Positions 61,401 to 64,000 of a stretch of DNA of 64,000 nucleotides are shown piece by piece. This stretch comes from Gliomastix tumulicola (taxonomy: Eukaryota > Ascomycota > Sordariomycetes > Hypocreales > Bionectriaceae). Made by a program: the position numbers and the translations under genes. Under the pieces are notes generated by a model. It saw only the letters and a program-made list of their open reading frames with translations, was not told where the DNA came from and did no database searches. The first letter of the stretch is position 1. Every line of letters starts with the position of its first letter. The stretch lies in contig BCHX01000005.1 of NCBI GenBank assembly GCA_001599755.1, forward strand, positions 194,800 through 258,799, written 5' to 3'.

Positions 61401-64000
61401 TTGTGGTCATCGGCGTCAACAATCCACATCTTGCCGCTGAAGGGAGCACCAACAGTCGTGGGATGCTCGTCGACAGAGGCGTATCGGTGCGAAGAGATAA
61501 AGACGGAGACTTCTGAGGGACCATAGGCGTTGATGATGGTGGCCTGCTGGAACCAGGTCTGGATGACATCCTTGGTGGGAGCTTCGCCGACCAGCAGCAG
61601 AAGTGTCAGATCGGGCACCTCAGCTGGGTCAATGGTCTTGAGGAAGCTGGAGGTCAACATGGCCACATTCACCTTATTGTCACGAATGAAGCCGACAAGA
61701 TTGTCGAGGCGCTGCTCGTCAGAGGGCACGCAGACGGCGCCCCCAAAGAGCAGTGTCTCAAACATCTCACTCAAGCTAACATCAAAGACGTGATTGGAGA
61801 ACTGCAGCACACGGGAAGATCGGTCGAGCTGGTAAGCGCGATGGTGGCCAATCATGCTACCACACAGAGCAGAGTGCTCGATAATAATAGCTTTCGGCTT
61901 GCCGGTGGAACCGGAAGTGAAGAGCACATAGGCTGCGTTGCTCGGTGATAGCTTGGGTCGAGACTGGGACAGGCCATGACTCTGGACAGAGAGGGCGGCA
62001 AAGGTCTGATCAGACAGCTCAATGGTGTGGCGAGCCAGGCCCTTTACGATGGACATGCAGGAGGCCGAGGAAATGATGTATTGGGCATTGGCCTCCTTCA
62101 TGACAGCATCCCGTCTAGCCTTGGGGTGCGCAGGGTCAAGCGGCACGAACACACCTCCCGCCTTGAGGATGGCGAGCATAGCCACCACAGTCCACTTGGA
62201 CTTCTCAAAGCAGAAGCAGACGAGCGTCTCGGGTCGGACTCCGAGTTTGATGAGGTTCGTTGCCACGACGTTGGACAGATAGTCGAGGTCCGAGTACGAG
62301 AGGCAGCCATCATGAGCGACGACAGCCTGGTCGCCAGGAAACATCTTCGCACGCTCGGTGAAGAGCTCATGGAACAGGAAGGGGCTGGGCGCATACTCAG
62401 GGTTCCTGGAGACGGCGACCTCCATATCCCACGGGCCAGCGATGGAGACATCCTGGACGGTCTGGTTCTCGGAGAAAGCCGCCAGTTGAGAGAAGACGTG
62501 GTTGAACTGCTCCAAGAAGGCGGTCATTTCGAAATCGGCAAGGATGTCCGTGCGGTAGGTAAGAAGAAGCTTGATGTCGTTCTCGTAGACGAGACAGTGT
62601 GCGACTAAGGGGAAGGTGAAGAACTCGGAGTAATCGCCAAGCTCGAAGTGATCGGAGTCGTCTTGGAGAACGTGGCCCTTCTCCGAGGTGTCAGACTTTT
62701 CGCTGGTAAATGCCTTCATGGGCTGGATCACAAGTAAACTCGTGAACTTGCACGCCTCCTTCTGCTCCTCTCCGAGCTGAGAGATGCGGCTGATACCATA
62801 CTGCTCGTACGGGATGGTCTCCGAAGCCTGAATCTGAACGTTGAGCAGGAACTCGGAAAGCTTCTCGGACGATTCGAGACCTTGAACACGGACGGGGATA
62901 GTGGCCACTGCAGGACCGGCCATCGATTCGAGGCCAGAGACTGGGGCATTTCGGCCGCTGACCGTCATGCCGAAGGTGACATCCTTCAAATCGGAGTAGC
63001 GACCAAGCATGATCGCCCAGGCAGCGCGAACCAGCGTAGCCTTAGTGAAGGAACCATTGTTGACATTGTCGCCGAGGTCAAGAGTCCTCTCCACCATGCG
63101 AGATTCCTTCTTGGTGGAGCGACCAGGCTGCGAAGTGGTAGGAGGGAAGACGGCCGGCTTGGCGCCGCGGAGGTGCTCTCCCCAGAAGCCAGCAGCAGAC
63201 TTCTCGTTCACGCTGGTCACGTAGTTGATGAAGTGGGAATAGGGGAGGATCTTGGGCAGCTCCTGTCCCTCGTAGACGCTCTGCAGGGTGGAAAGATTGA
63301 GGTTTCTGGTGTACCCATCAAACAGGGCGTGATGGATGACCCAGACGAAGTAGGTATCCTGGCCTTCCTGAACAAGGGCGTGCCGGGATAGTTGAGAGCC
63401 GTAGGTAATGTCGAGTTTGCCGGCCTTGTCGAGATATGATCGCACATCGTCACCAGTGGTGTCATCCCACTCGGCAGCGGGCTGGATGAGCACTTGCACA
63501 CCAGACCCGTTCACGTTGACGATGCGAGTGTGCAGATTGCTGGACAGCGAGACAGTCTTCTCCCAGGCCGACTTGAATCGAGCGACTTCGACATCAGCAG
63601 AGAGCTTGTAGACAAACTTGGCGAGGTAGGAGCCGCTTTCCTTGGCAGCCAGGGCCATGAGATTCTCCTGGAGGGCAGTGCATGGGTAGGCATCGAGGAT
63701 CTCGTACTTGTCGGAGAGGTTGCACTGCTTCCGAATCTCATCGCTATCGCTGAGAACGGCATTCCGGACTTCAGCGTCCAGCAAGCTGAACGGCGAGGCC
63801 TCAGTGACACGCGTCACGGCAGCCGCATCAATTTCAGAAGTCTTCGATGCGACAGCAGACAGTCTTGGGTCTCGGAAGATATCCTTGACCGAGATGTCAA
63901 GGCCGTTCTCCTGGGCCAGAGTAACGAACTGGATCGCATTGACAGAGTCACCGCCAAGGGCGAGGAAGCTGTCATCGCGACCGATGGAGTCAATACCGAG
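36170..64000 (-). CDS. Giant non-ribosomal peptide synthetase ending in a thioester reductase (5' partial)
   Basis: A single frame, open from the right edge of the window to a TAG at 36170-36172 (more than 9,270 codons), without introns. In protein order it holds the end of a carrier domain (GRDDSFLALGGDS), eight C-A-T modules with a period of about 1,095 residues (3.29 kb), and a reductase domain of about 415 residues. All eight condensation domains keep HHxxxDG, all adenylation domains keep SGSTG-PKG, GPxE and YKTGD-like cores, and all carriers keep GGDS. There are no epimerase, methyltransferase, thioesterase or C-terminal condensation domains. The product should be a linear peptide of at least nine residues released by reduction. 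Peptaibol and related fungal lipopeptide or aldehyde synthetases share this ending. The GTG at 63817 is not a start, because the frame continues upstream. The enzyme is cytosolic and needs a phosphopantetheinyl transferase. Confidence 0.95.
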   Translation of the reverse strand, partial: LGIDSIGRDDSFLALGGDSVNAIQFVTLAQENGLDISVKDIFRDPRLSAVASKTSEIDAAAVTRVTEASPFSLLDAEVRNAVLSDSDEIRKQCNLSDKYEILDAYPCTALQENLMALAAKESGSYLAKFVYKLSADVEVARFKSAWEKTVSLSSNLHTRIVNVNGSGVQVLIQPAAEWDDTTGDDVRSYLDKAGKLDITYGSQLSRHALVQEGQDTYFVWVIHHALFDGYTRNLNLSTLQSVYEGQELPKILPYSHFINYVTSVNEKSAAGFWGEHLRGAKPAVFPPTTSQPGRSTKKESRMVERTLDLGDNVNNGSFTKATLVRAAWAIMLGRYSDLKDVTFGMTVSGRNAPVSGLESMAGPAVATIPVRVQGLESSEKLSEFLLNVQIQASETIPYEQYGISRISQLGEEQKEACKFTSLLVIQPMKAFTSEKSDTSEKGHVLQDDSDHFELGDYSEFFTFPLVAHCLVYENDIKLLLTYRTDILADFEMTAFLEQFNHVFSQLAAFSENQTVQDVSIAGPWDMEVAVSRNPEYAPSPFLFHELFTERAKMFPGDQAVVAHDGCLSYSDLDYLSNVVATNLIKLGVRPETLVCFCFEKSKWTVVAMLAILKAGGVFVPLDPAHPKARRDAVMKEANAQYIISSASCMSIVKGLARHTIELSDQTFAALSVQSHGLSQSRPKLSPSNAAYVLFTSGSTGKPKAIIIEHSALCGSMIGHHRAYQLDRSSRVLQFSNHVFDVSLSEMFETLLFGGAVCVPSDEQRLDNLVGFIRDNKVNVAMLTSSFLKTIDPAEVPDLTLLLLVGEAPTKDVIQTWFQQATIINAYGPSEVSVFISSHRYASVDEHPTTVGAPFSGKMWIVDADDHNKLAPIGCIGEILIQRDMARGYLNDEARTEASFIHDVGFLPTLSPAGTKFHKSGDFARYNPDGSIQYLGRRDAQVKLRGFRIELGEIDGAITANLPGVEYAATDVVNVASRDVLVAFVSFTEKKHADKRRADKSDDFRFLPLEDADRGILRTLTDELGNTLPSYMVPSLYLPLQNMPFNNSLKLDRGVLRSWAVNLTQEQLAHYSLDDEEKAEPTTATEFQLRDLWAEVLNLEVGSIGKNDSFLKSGGDSMAAIRLASLAQKHGLGLNVATIFSNPRLSAMALAISDATPELGDVEPFSLLTVSREQALVEAQQQCAIKAADVEDVFPVTSLQEGLMALALKQEGSYTAQLTFRLSKNVDLARFKASWERTVELCGNLRTSIINFNGTTLQLVTKSSANAWESVEGLSAAAAQQKLIDVQMQYGSRLSRFALASDDEGNTYFMLTIHHTVYDGWSMGIIMRTLLSLYEGSPSPSLRPFANFIRYLGELDEEATKKYWETELNGASASVFPARHGKDKDASGSTRALTTSFKFPQSDDKSITKATVIRAAWAIVLARYCETTDVTFGMTLSGRQAPVAGISDMPGAIITTVPVRSDVDQHITVAAFLKATQDKATEMVPHEQYGIFNIAKTSSDAQNACDFSNLLVIQPFSPLAAVLEGNEDEALLTPAEVPGMEVGGSDIQGYFNYPLVLQARISDTEAVMDYAYDTSVVSEMHIEALSHHFESVVQQLIPDSDKELSEVSLVSNWDLEQAMKWNGDIANEEPPMIVDDCWHSVFEVHAKNQPDALAVNGWDHTFTYAQLNAASNRLSHYLIDALRIAPNDIVAVSMDKSAWHTVCILAISKAGATWVPLEPSQPRQRQAQIIEKTGARVILTSAAYSEFYGTFDSVVPIEVSAGLDWDLEAQLPAAASELPAVPDVDPSTAAYILFTSGSTGTPKGFVIQHRALVTSQSIMWTKLKMDSSVRMLQFASYSFDMSIGETISTFLFGGSIHVPSEETRLGGIAEFINENDINWLFLTPAFARTLHPKQIPGVEFMILAGEAVGQDILDTWFGHARLVNGWGPAETTVCSTIHEFETPQDSPATVGRPTGGFCWLVEPDDHSRLAPVGAVGEVLIQGPTLLKEYLGDVAKTKDALLEPCPDWAPYGSVPGWDRMYRSGDLCRYNADGTIEFCSRKDTQVKIRGLRVELGEVEHNIRNSLYDAQQVAVDIVDTNAGSHLAAFFSFNNQTAAGEDAVDLLAPMSSTMTERIQELVGELRMKLPKYMVPTYFVPCRIMPAISSTKLDRKTLKKSLTGLEPSELATYSLVSADKRQPETEIEARVQLLWAQILNLPPQSIGLDDSFLSIGGDSITAIHLVSFAREAGIKLSVKEIFDDPRLFAVASRAVEFEQHSEDEQSDIVAPFSMIAKDQVERVLSSEIRDVCALTSGQEIENAMPVTPLQEGLMALAVKQPGSYIARWVYRLAKHVNVNRFKDAWEKTAVYCPNLRTRIVRLDDKTLQVQIKDDYAWEDTENDTLGSFMDRAGRVEMTLGSRLNRWALVDDKDTGDTYFVLIAHHATYDGWSMRLMLGTLASLYDGYEDFNLKPFDNFIQYLQDLDQDDAARYWSEELKGARPAAFPQRSTAQKKPSVTKVMDKVIDLPETQGTMVATLASIVRAAWAVVLSRYSESDDVCFGTSLSGRQAPVPGIGEIPGPVVATMPVRVKIDKALTVEHFVQQVQRQAISMISYEQYGTQNIAKLGLEYQDACDFTSLLVVQPFEKMNEMGSNSESLLIAADTSDEGEDGSHFEGYFSFPLVLQALTSVDNVRLSATYDSNIIGEKQTEALLNHVDNVIQKLLNLDGSEMVSDLSITGDWDLEQAMKSNDNTTEIIEKTFHGMIEEQALIRPSAPAIRAWDAELTYEQFNNYANVLAAHLITNHGVKPRDFVHVCFEKSAWHFVSILAINKTGAAWVPLDPSHPVQRLKQVVGQTKSKFVLASPVNKELCGNIVENVITVTPELLSTLQSEDDTTKTTSLLASVQVSPLDPIYVLFTSGSTGTPKGMIMRHGAAVTSEVACGCWLGITPDVTMLQFAAFVFDLSIGEILMPLIHGASIVIPSEETRMTDISGFMEAMNVTWAYMTPSFARVIKPEQVPQLQLLGLAGEAVDRDVLDTWFGHVRLVNGWGPAETVCLTTLHEWSSREESSLTIGKPVGAFCWIVDPEDPTRLAPTGTVGEAVLQGPTLLQEYLDNAEKTAETVMTTLPEWAPLRDVEHWDRFYLTGDLVKYNPDGTIEFCGRKDTQVKVRGLRIELSEIEHHVRAANLPGVSRAVVDVVKAAGHSGATLAVFFTFSDDVQVDASIDDEGLFLPLVNGSELQQSLVELVGKLRVAMPRYMVPTLFIPCDHMPFITSTKLDRKTLVSEAARLTSEELAQYSLQGASKRAPETDMERRLQAIWSDVLDVSVDNIGLDDSFFAIGGDSIAAITFMTAARREGINVNVTDIFKDPRLSSVAAGAKVADLNDIPSAAPIPLELLSETQKAAVADKLEIEDAYPCTPLQEGLMALTAKQPGSYVAKHVWQLSRHVDLDRFKAAWETTVDACPNLRTRITMVDGNAIQAVHTEGAGWEATANLSLAQTLSLLDGKTMGYDTPLSRFALVKDEDGDAFVVWYVHHATVDGWCLRLVLDTLNRAYYDLEAAPVHSFARFVKFLLRDISHEESREYWAKQLRNATTASFPSRAGPKHEAGSPVQSGVFRKAVPLPGAADPSITRATVLRAAWAIVLAEHAETRDICFGATISGRQAPVENIESIAGPTIATIPVRIQLDGVQAVGAFLAGMQAQASDEMKYAQFGIQNIAKVHDGAKEVCDFTSLLVIQPANLFAKGSAEGAEEGLISLSSSDKYDADHGVDGYFNYPLVLQASIGDDDQVLLEFNFHVGAVTEEELKAISFQMEHVISQLTKPGNVGHKLSDVAVSGSWDLEQALALNTEPEVAWSCVHDVISEMCATQPDREAIYSTEASFTYAELDRLTNQLAAHLQSLGVKPGDRVPICSEKSAWAAISMVAIMKAGAAFAPLDPAHPEARRKELIEELGASIIVTSPSSNECCKNMGVRTVEVPSALQAVSEDKTIAQGLTQPSDPAYILFTSGSTGKPKGLIMGHSALCSSSLYGHGKDLGLDSASRVLQFSNYVFDISIAEIFSTLMHGGTVCVPSDAERLQGLTTFISDAGVNTALLTPSFARTISPSQVPTLQKLVLGGEAPTRQNLVTWFGHVDLFNGYGPAEACVYATVYQYQSADEMPTTLGRGTNLACWVVNPEDHHQLAPIGAIGELVVQGPGVASGYLNNDELTARSFIKNAKWLPTSRSSDKCRFFKTGDMVRYLPNGKLQYLRRKDDQVKIRGQRLEPGEVETAIQKANKCINQVAVEVLKIDSREILTAFFSLVDSEAADDSADVFLPTTTSLQESIGRITQGLKASLPSFMVPSLFLPVRSMPFVSAMKIDRKKLRQLSQTLSSDELAAYYPRAGAGKVEPTTDMEFKLRDLWAQVLGTSAEDIGKTDNFLQTGGDSITAIHLVTLAEQNGISIKIGNIFKDARLVSIAASATLLDGAPVVEETRPFSIVQGDLAAIEAEVRAVCGLSADQVIEDIFPCNSMQEGLMALSVKQPGSYIAKNSFYLSPEVDVEKFRAAWAKTVELCPNLRTRIVLAGGQAYQAIIKDDIAWDDAPSQDHEAESAIIEMSYGSRLSRYILSRETGTGRVSFSWLNHHSIFDGWSLRIIMETLFQIYYATEVRSIKPYSGFIEYLSRLDESATQTYWRGQLQGAQRAAFPAPASPSAAGVTRVYAKEISLPTQTGSSITKATLLRATWAFVLARYSDTKDVTFGATVSGRNAPVSGLVDMPGPVIATVPVRIYLDEGETVSSFLEKVQAQAFDMVAFEQYGLQNISKLGSDMKAACDFSSLMVVQPFQQMGLTESFDNGLLQPAMKTAGSEGMEASMQGYFSYPLVMQGALMDDSLHLNLVYDSAVLQEPQLVAMAHQYEHVVHEMFSAGDKTVGQLSMTSAWDVQQARNFNFNIPEPIERTWHSIFEDQARAQPDVLAIDGTRGTLTYGELDAASSRLANHLVSSRGVKVGDIVHLCFEKSMWYIVSAIAVNKAGACWSPLDPSHPIDRRRQITTQTKAALCLSSPDMAEESAVCVSDVLEVTPELFISLAESGSSATAPVVANTADDIAYILFTSGSTGKPKGFAIPHRAASTSQVGMMTKAGIDKNTRVLQFSSYAFDMTIADIVGTLLLGGTICVPTEEERMNNVIKFINDYNITRLHVTPSFIRTIQPEEVPTVNFVFLAGEAVGRDILETWFGKATVVNIWGPAETCVGSTYHEYRSLAEHPATIGTNIGGYCWVVDPDDHTRLAPIGTVGEVVIQGPTLLKEYLGEPEKTAEAIITDLPAWAPSQSSSYYNRIYKTGDLVYYNPQGQLVFSSRKDLQIKIRGFRVELNEVEHYVRSSLRDVTQVLVDVIKVRGASHLIAYFCFTQDTLVAGSADAAQYDGVSMYREITSEIQDILIDLDGQLKVSLPPYMIPSYYVPCNYMACISSLKLDRKAFAAQTSKLGVEQLAAYALQNTEKRAPETEMEMQMQAIWAEALQLPVDFVGRDDSFIGIGGDSISAIQVVNAARKQGIVTSVSDIFRDPRLSSVSVAAAEATANYVAEDSIAEQFELISEGDRDMILNDASWRLKSDASAISEIEDAYPCSALQEGLIAMAEKQPGSYITKYFFRIPDDIDLARWKAAWEKTVEVCGNLRTRILPSKTGGSPIQVLVKDDVKWEDVEGVHIKDYVQLTKSYEMTYASRLCRYAIISHPTGENYFAWIIHHSVVDGWSVQIAIKTLHAAYWGEALQPAAPYASFIKYTSRISPESAKGFWGTQLEGACRPSFPAAIKAGAEPHFGILNCKISTPKRLKGSAAGITKATVLRTAWSMVLAKHCDDETDVCFGATVSGRGAPVDGITDMAGPAIATVPVRIRLDREGSVGSLLSQVQNQANDTVPYEQFGLQNIAKISPAARDACDFSSLMVIQPRQYLDGRASGAVITGDEQVATMTQEEMESYFNYPIVLIALMWDDEIELRIFYEHNSLSLTDVEAISHQLDTVMQQIFSTVESETPAAVKDISLISEYELNHALQHSHLQPAVDSCIHWEIDKKIKTQPDLPAICAWDASLTYEQLGDYAYRLAHKLQELGVGPEVLVPFCFPKSAWAAVSIVATVMAGGAFVPIDPTTPANRLKGILEDVKAKIVLCAPASRSALDGMELDHVLEIDEAYIKSLPPQTAAPETSVTPSNACFVIFTSGSTGKPKGMLHEHSSVCSTCASYGSEMKYGPETRIFTYSNYTFDWGLVDMVSALSHGSVLCVPSDYQRLNDIAGAINELGANWAFFTPTVAALVKPTDVPNIKDIGLGGEAIPHQLVDQWKGHALLHNFYGPAEASINGYQLVGSQENPNNIGIPMVSAWWVVEPDNIKQLVPIGCVGEVIIQGPVLARGYINADEKANAAWLHNVDWLPGDMPKKAYKTGDLVRRNADGTFDYIGRMDSQVKIRGQRVELGEIEYRILSSSAADIVQVAVEVHKSGSAVQLVAFIATTSKTHTAGVNLDTTLSDIVSDDEDSSYLADLISELRVNLPSYMVPSVFIPCKYMPYNTSAKLDRKLLRQFVADLPREELHRFSLVASGDQKRPPQTDMERRVQALWAAVLDLPTEAIGRDDTFLSLGGDSVNAMQFVTLARNDGLVVAVRDIFRDPRLSAVALTAVEMTEGDAHVDNAHPEPFSLLAQETRDHVLSEATRAELNLLYSESIEDAYPSTAIQESLIALAAKEPGSYLSTHIYRLGSQVDVNRFKAAWEKTVELCTSLRTRMIRFKDATIQVVVKEEPRWISNAKDIPSLIKSASEVNIQYGSPLQFYGMGRDSDNGDNIFVWGVHHSVYDGWSQQLVFRTLSSCYFDSSAQLSLSPYSSFIKYMLSIPEEETRAWWADQLKDVKASSWPPPKTQAVEKATKIINHTIDFDTKSQSATITKATVLRAAWSILLAHYSETDDVCFGTTVSGRQAPVPGLSEMPGPAIATVPVRVRVDGEQRVAAFLQSIHEQAQDMVPHEQFGLQNIGKLGRDAQNACNFQSLFVVQPATQKPARGANGEVDAAEAFLSYDESGKWSSQEGINDYFTYPLVVQVRMVGESVNLLVVYDSTVLPESRMAALVNHYSHVISQLWSIAGDSASENKLSSVAIAGSWDLQKAIEWNSHETPIVSDCLHHRFEAVAKDQPHAPAISSWDGELTYDELDRSANRLANHLVNVCGVKKGDVVHVCFDKSIWHFVSILAINKAGAVWVPLDPSHPRQRLEQVTSQTESRLALANETNLELLDGLISQTVAVDQSLDDKLQSSDNGATAPSIIVSPNDVAYMLFTSGSTGVPKGFVIEHLAVCTSQINLAASIGHSATTRCLQFAAFVFDFSIGEIIATLLIGGCVCVPSEDIRMNSDSLARFVTEKQVTRAYLTPSFVQTLQPEAMPTLEALVLGGEAVPQSLVQKWHGKVRCLGNLWGPGEAVVAATWHEYTSIHDAPNNVGPPVVGNTWLVDPDDPQRLAPVGTIGEIMIQSPTLCREYLKNPDKTAETFVYNLPDWVPRRSEPLWDRFYKTGDLAYWNAHGALQFVSRKDTQVKIRGFRVELGEIEHHVLRELEGVCQVAVDLFQPRSDGRPQLVAYVCFNDDIKPGVGEDIFLPIDEAMEKSFIELAAKLNVTLPRYMVPSMFIPCAFMPAITSIKIDRNRLKALTADLGRESLAMYCLTNAEKRAPETDMERRIQDIWAVLFAVEKDSIGRDDHFTHLGGDSITAMQFVSLAQEEGISIHVKDIFSDQRLSSIASHAVVVDKNALTAPKDIAPFSLISREDREIVESDRIRERCGLADDQVIEDAFPCSSLQGSLIAVTITQPGLYVVKNVYRLPDNIDVARLKAAWEQTVQLCACLRTRIIDVGNKPLQIVLNKDNEWDEGVTDVKSLIAESRTYEMGYGTRLNRFSVIEQDGAYFFAHICHHAVFDGWTLGLIVSTFQAVYEGLAPAPLQPYAGFIQHTQALDDEAASQFWIEQLEGAVPAAFPGDALPSRNAAKDEPVTRSNTRKIEWPASTTNDQSITKASLVRAVWAMLLARYSETEDVCFGATVSGRSAQVPGLHQMCGPTIATVPVRIRMSQDDSVRDYLHAVQSQAFDMTSYEQFGLHNIGKLSSDARAACDFNSLFVAEVAKEAPVSASSPSFLRGVEELVNDTMEGYFDYNLVAKCVVYDSSVELSVFFNSLAVAPHRVDALSHQFEHVLRTMLNNPDQTLGDVSLTGPWDMDKIVGWHYSKMDLIDECLHELVSRQALLTPELEAIYTTEKSLTYNELDEITTTVASHLVALGVTNETPVPLCFDKSYWAIVAMIAIMKSGGYFIPLDPSHPFSRRIGICKQVDAKFIITSSSTRDEFVGEIDNIIELSMSTMPTITQSARGIPSLGKVNTSNAAYVMFSSGSTGKPKGIVIEHAPMATSMMKQARTLFVEKASRRTLQFGSFAFDSSIIETITTLVVGGTICIPSDAERLGQTVEFINRSKANVAMFSPSFARTISPEQVPTLKTVMLVGEAAMQHDIDTWLEHVRLVNGFGPTEACAMCATNFWKAGENTSPTTIGRPYAHHGWICEPGNVNRLAPVGCVGELVVQGHTIARGYLDDEEKTMASFLNRRMPWMPESLAHNPQRFYRTGDLVSYNANGSLEYHGRRDTQLKIRGQRVELGEIENMIKSSSPSVEHAAAGVIEYRSKKTLVAYVSFWDGDALASNSSDGAFLPTSDNETMTEFISSLVGRLRKTLPTYMVPSIVFPIHQMPLLRASMKMDRNALRALVDGLTAEDIDQYTILSKGRREPQTALEFALRDISAEVLDVPTDNIAVNDDFYTLGGDSISIIKLSRKIQQVYGISLTSRMLSDNNSTISSIARMIESGGEEDEDVQAKPSLDLAAQVASITASLEGPLSTLLKHPKAISLDTKPTRSVFVTGASGYLGAEILRQLLTNPSLHTVIAHVRASSEAAGLERVKQSANIGGWWLDEYASKLEVWVGDLHQPRLGLDDTQWDRLCGKSSEDQMVDSIVHNGAAVNWNLGFSALKQANVTSAIELLSAAMISPAQPTFTFVSGGISLAGLDDFGPMLLAMTKANGYVQTKLVADVVLKNILARLPDEQDRISVVKPGRIIGGTADGVANTDDYLWRVVVGAISIGAFPYSDFDQWISIADRGTVSRTILNKLPSFSSSAPFQGFEDMTLGMSTTQFWQTINAELHTPLAPLAWPEWTAKAKEHLEQDGAEDHPLWSVQDFLSSIGWTYPEDVMAGIPQDFADHMTDCVRANFAYLERIGFVQTASDAGAYRKIDPRVNVVKRSKTFGAQGEGPRTLRRNQTLS
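37530..40830 (-). other. NRPS module 8, last elongation module (C-A-T)
   Basis: C motif CHHAVFDGWT (about 40305-40333). A core FSSGSTGKPKG at about 38887-38925, with Ser in place of Thr at the second position. The specificity residues read D-S-I-M-M-V-G-A-M-K. The lysine lies in SMKMDRNAL, with one extra residue before it. T motif YTLGGDSISII (about 37640-37662), followed by LSRKIQQVYGISLTSRML, a different helix-3 sequence from the other carriers, as expected for a carrier that hands its chain to a reductase. Confidence 0.84.
40830..44140 (-). other. NRPS module 7 (C-A-T)
   Basis: C motif HHSVYDGWS (about 43616-43637). A core FTSGSTGVPKG at about 42165-42202. The specificity residues read D-F-G-Y-V-G-L-V-A-K, aligned with a one-residue insertion before NLWGPGEAV. 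The N-terminal part of the A domain (KSIWHFVSILAINKAGAVWV) is very close to module 3 and to a lesser degree modules 2 and 5. T motif THLGGDSITAM (about 40926-40948). Confidence 0.83.
44140..47420 (-). other. NRPS module 6 (C-A-T)
   Basis: C motif HHSVVDGWS (about 46880-46914). A core FTSGSTGKPKG at about 45470-45507. The specificity residues read D-W-V-F-G-G-F-I-N-K, clearly unlike the other seven: Trp at 236, Phe at 322 and Asn at 331. The A4 block FDWGLVDMVSAL departs from the FDxS pattern and the hinge is HNFYGPAEAS. T motif LSLGGDSVNAM (about 44240-44260). It probably activates a structurally different monomer from its neighbours. Confidence 0.83.
47420..50700 (-). other. NRPS module 5 (C-A-T)
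   Basis: C motif HHSIFDGWS (about 50191-50219). A core FTSGSTGKPKG at about 48777-48812. The specificity residues read D-M-A-H-F-A-I-V-G-K. It is the only pocket with a histidine (position 278) and it has a large residue at 299. T motif IGIGGDSISAI (about 47515-47536). The monomer is not assignable by eye. Confidence 0.83.
50700..53945 (-). other. NRPS module 4 (C-A-T)
   Basis: C motif HHATVDGWC, ending in Cys rather than Ser (about 53446-53480). A core FTSGSTGKPKG at about 52034-52068. The specificity residues read D-I-A-L-V-G-G-V-Y-K, a bulky aliphatic-type pocket. T motif LQTGGDSITAI (about 50799-50820). The linker after the A domain carries DRKKLRQ. No extra domain is inserted. Confidence 0.83.
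53945..57260 (-). other. NRPS module 3 (C-A-T)
   Basis: C motif HHATYDGWS (about 56727-56752). A core FTSGSTGTPKG at about 55290-55325. The specificity residues read D-L-G-Y-G-A-G-C-L-K. Among the eight domains this is the closest match to what I remember of Aib-type codes, with a glycine at position 239 and small residues at 299 and 301. It shares the NGWGPAET block with module 2. T motif FAIGGDSIAAI (about 54042-54062). Confidence 0.83.
57260..60555 (-). other. NRPS module 2 (C-A-T)
   Basis: C motif HHTVYDGWS (about 60044-60068). A core FTSGSTGTPKG at about 58590-58625. The specificity residues read D-M-G-F-I-A-G-V-C-K. The pocket is small and hydrophobic, like that of module 3 and unlike modules 1, 4, 6 and 8. 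From memory, D-[LM]-G-[FY] starts occur for small alpha,alpha-dialkyl or branched residues in peptaibol synthetases; I could not check this. T motif LSIGGDSITAI (about 57355-57375). The A3 loop has TPKG in place of KPKG. Confidence 0.83.
60555..63845 (-). other. NRPS module 1 (C-A-T)
   Basis: The C domain has the active motif HHALFDGYT (about 63316-63341). The A domain starts near MFPGDQAVVAHDG, with FTSGSTGKPKA at about 61893-61925. Aligned by eye to the GrsA phenylalanine domain, the specificity residues read D-V-S-M-L-V-A-V-F-K, an aliphatic-looking pocket with no charged side chain beyond the invariant D and K. The lysine is in SLKLDRG, where the usual DRK is DRG. The T domain is LKSGGDSMAAI (about 60649-60669). 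The A domain has FDVSLSE, so it belongs with module 4 rather than with the FDxSIGE group. The monomer cannot be named with confidence. Confidence 0.85.
63845..64000 (-). other. NRPS carrier (T) domain of the module before module 1, partial
   Basis: The reverse complement encodes IDSIGRDDSFLALGGDSVNA, then an IQFVTLAQENGLDISVKDIF helix pair and DPRLSAVAS. The serine of GGDS is the phosphopantetheine site. It proves the gene extends past the window and that module 1 as numbered here is not the first. Upstream domains cannot be known. Confidence 0.92.

Noticed and set aside
63815..63817. GTG as start of the NRPS
   Set aside because: The frame is open upstream to the window edge and encodes a carrier domain there.
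1..64000. tRNA genes
   Set aside because: No GGTTCGANTCC-type T-arm with a matching acceptor stem was spotted. A tRNAscan-SE run would be decisive.
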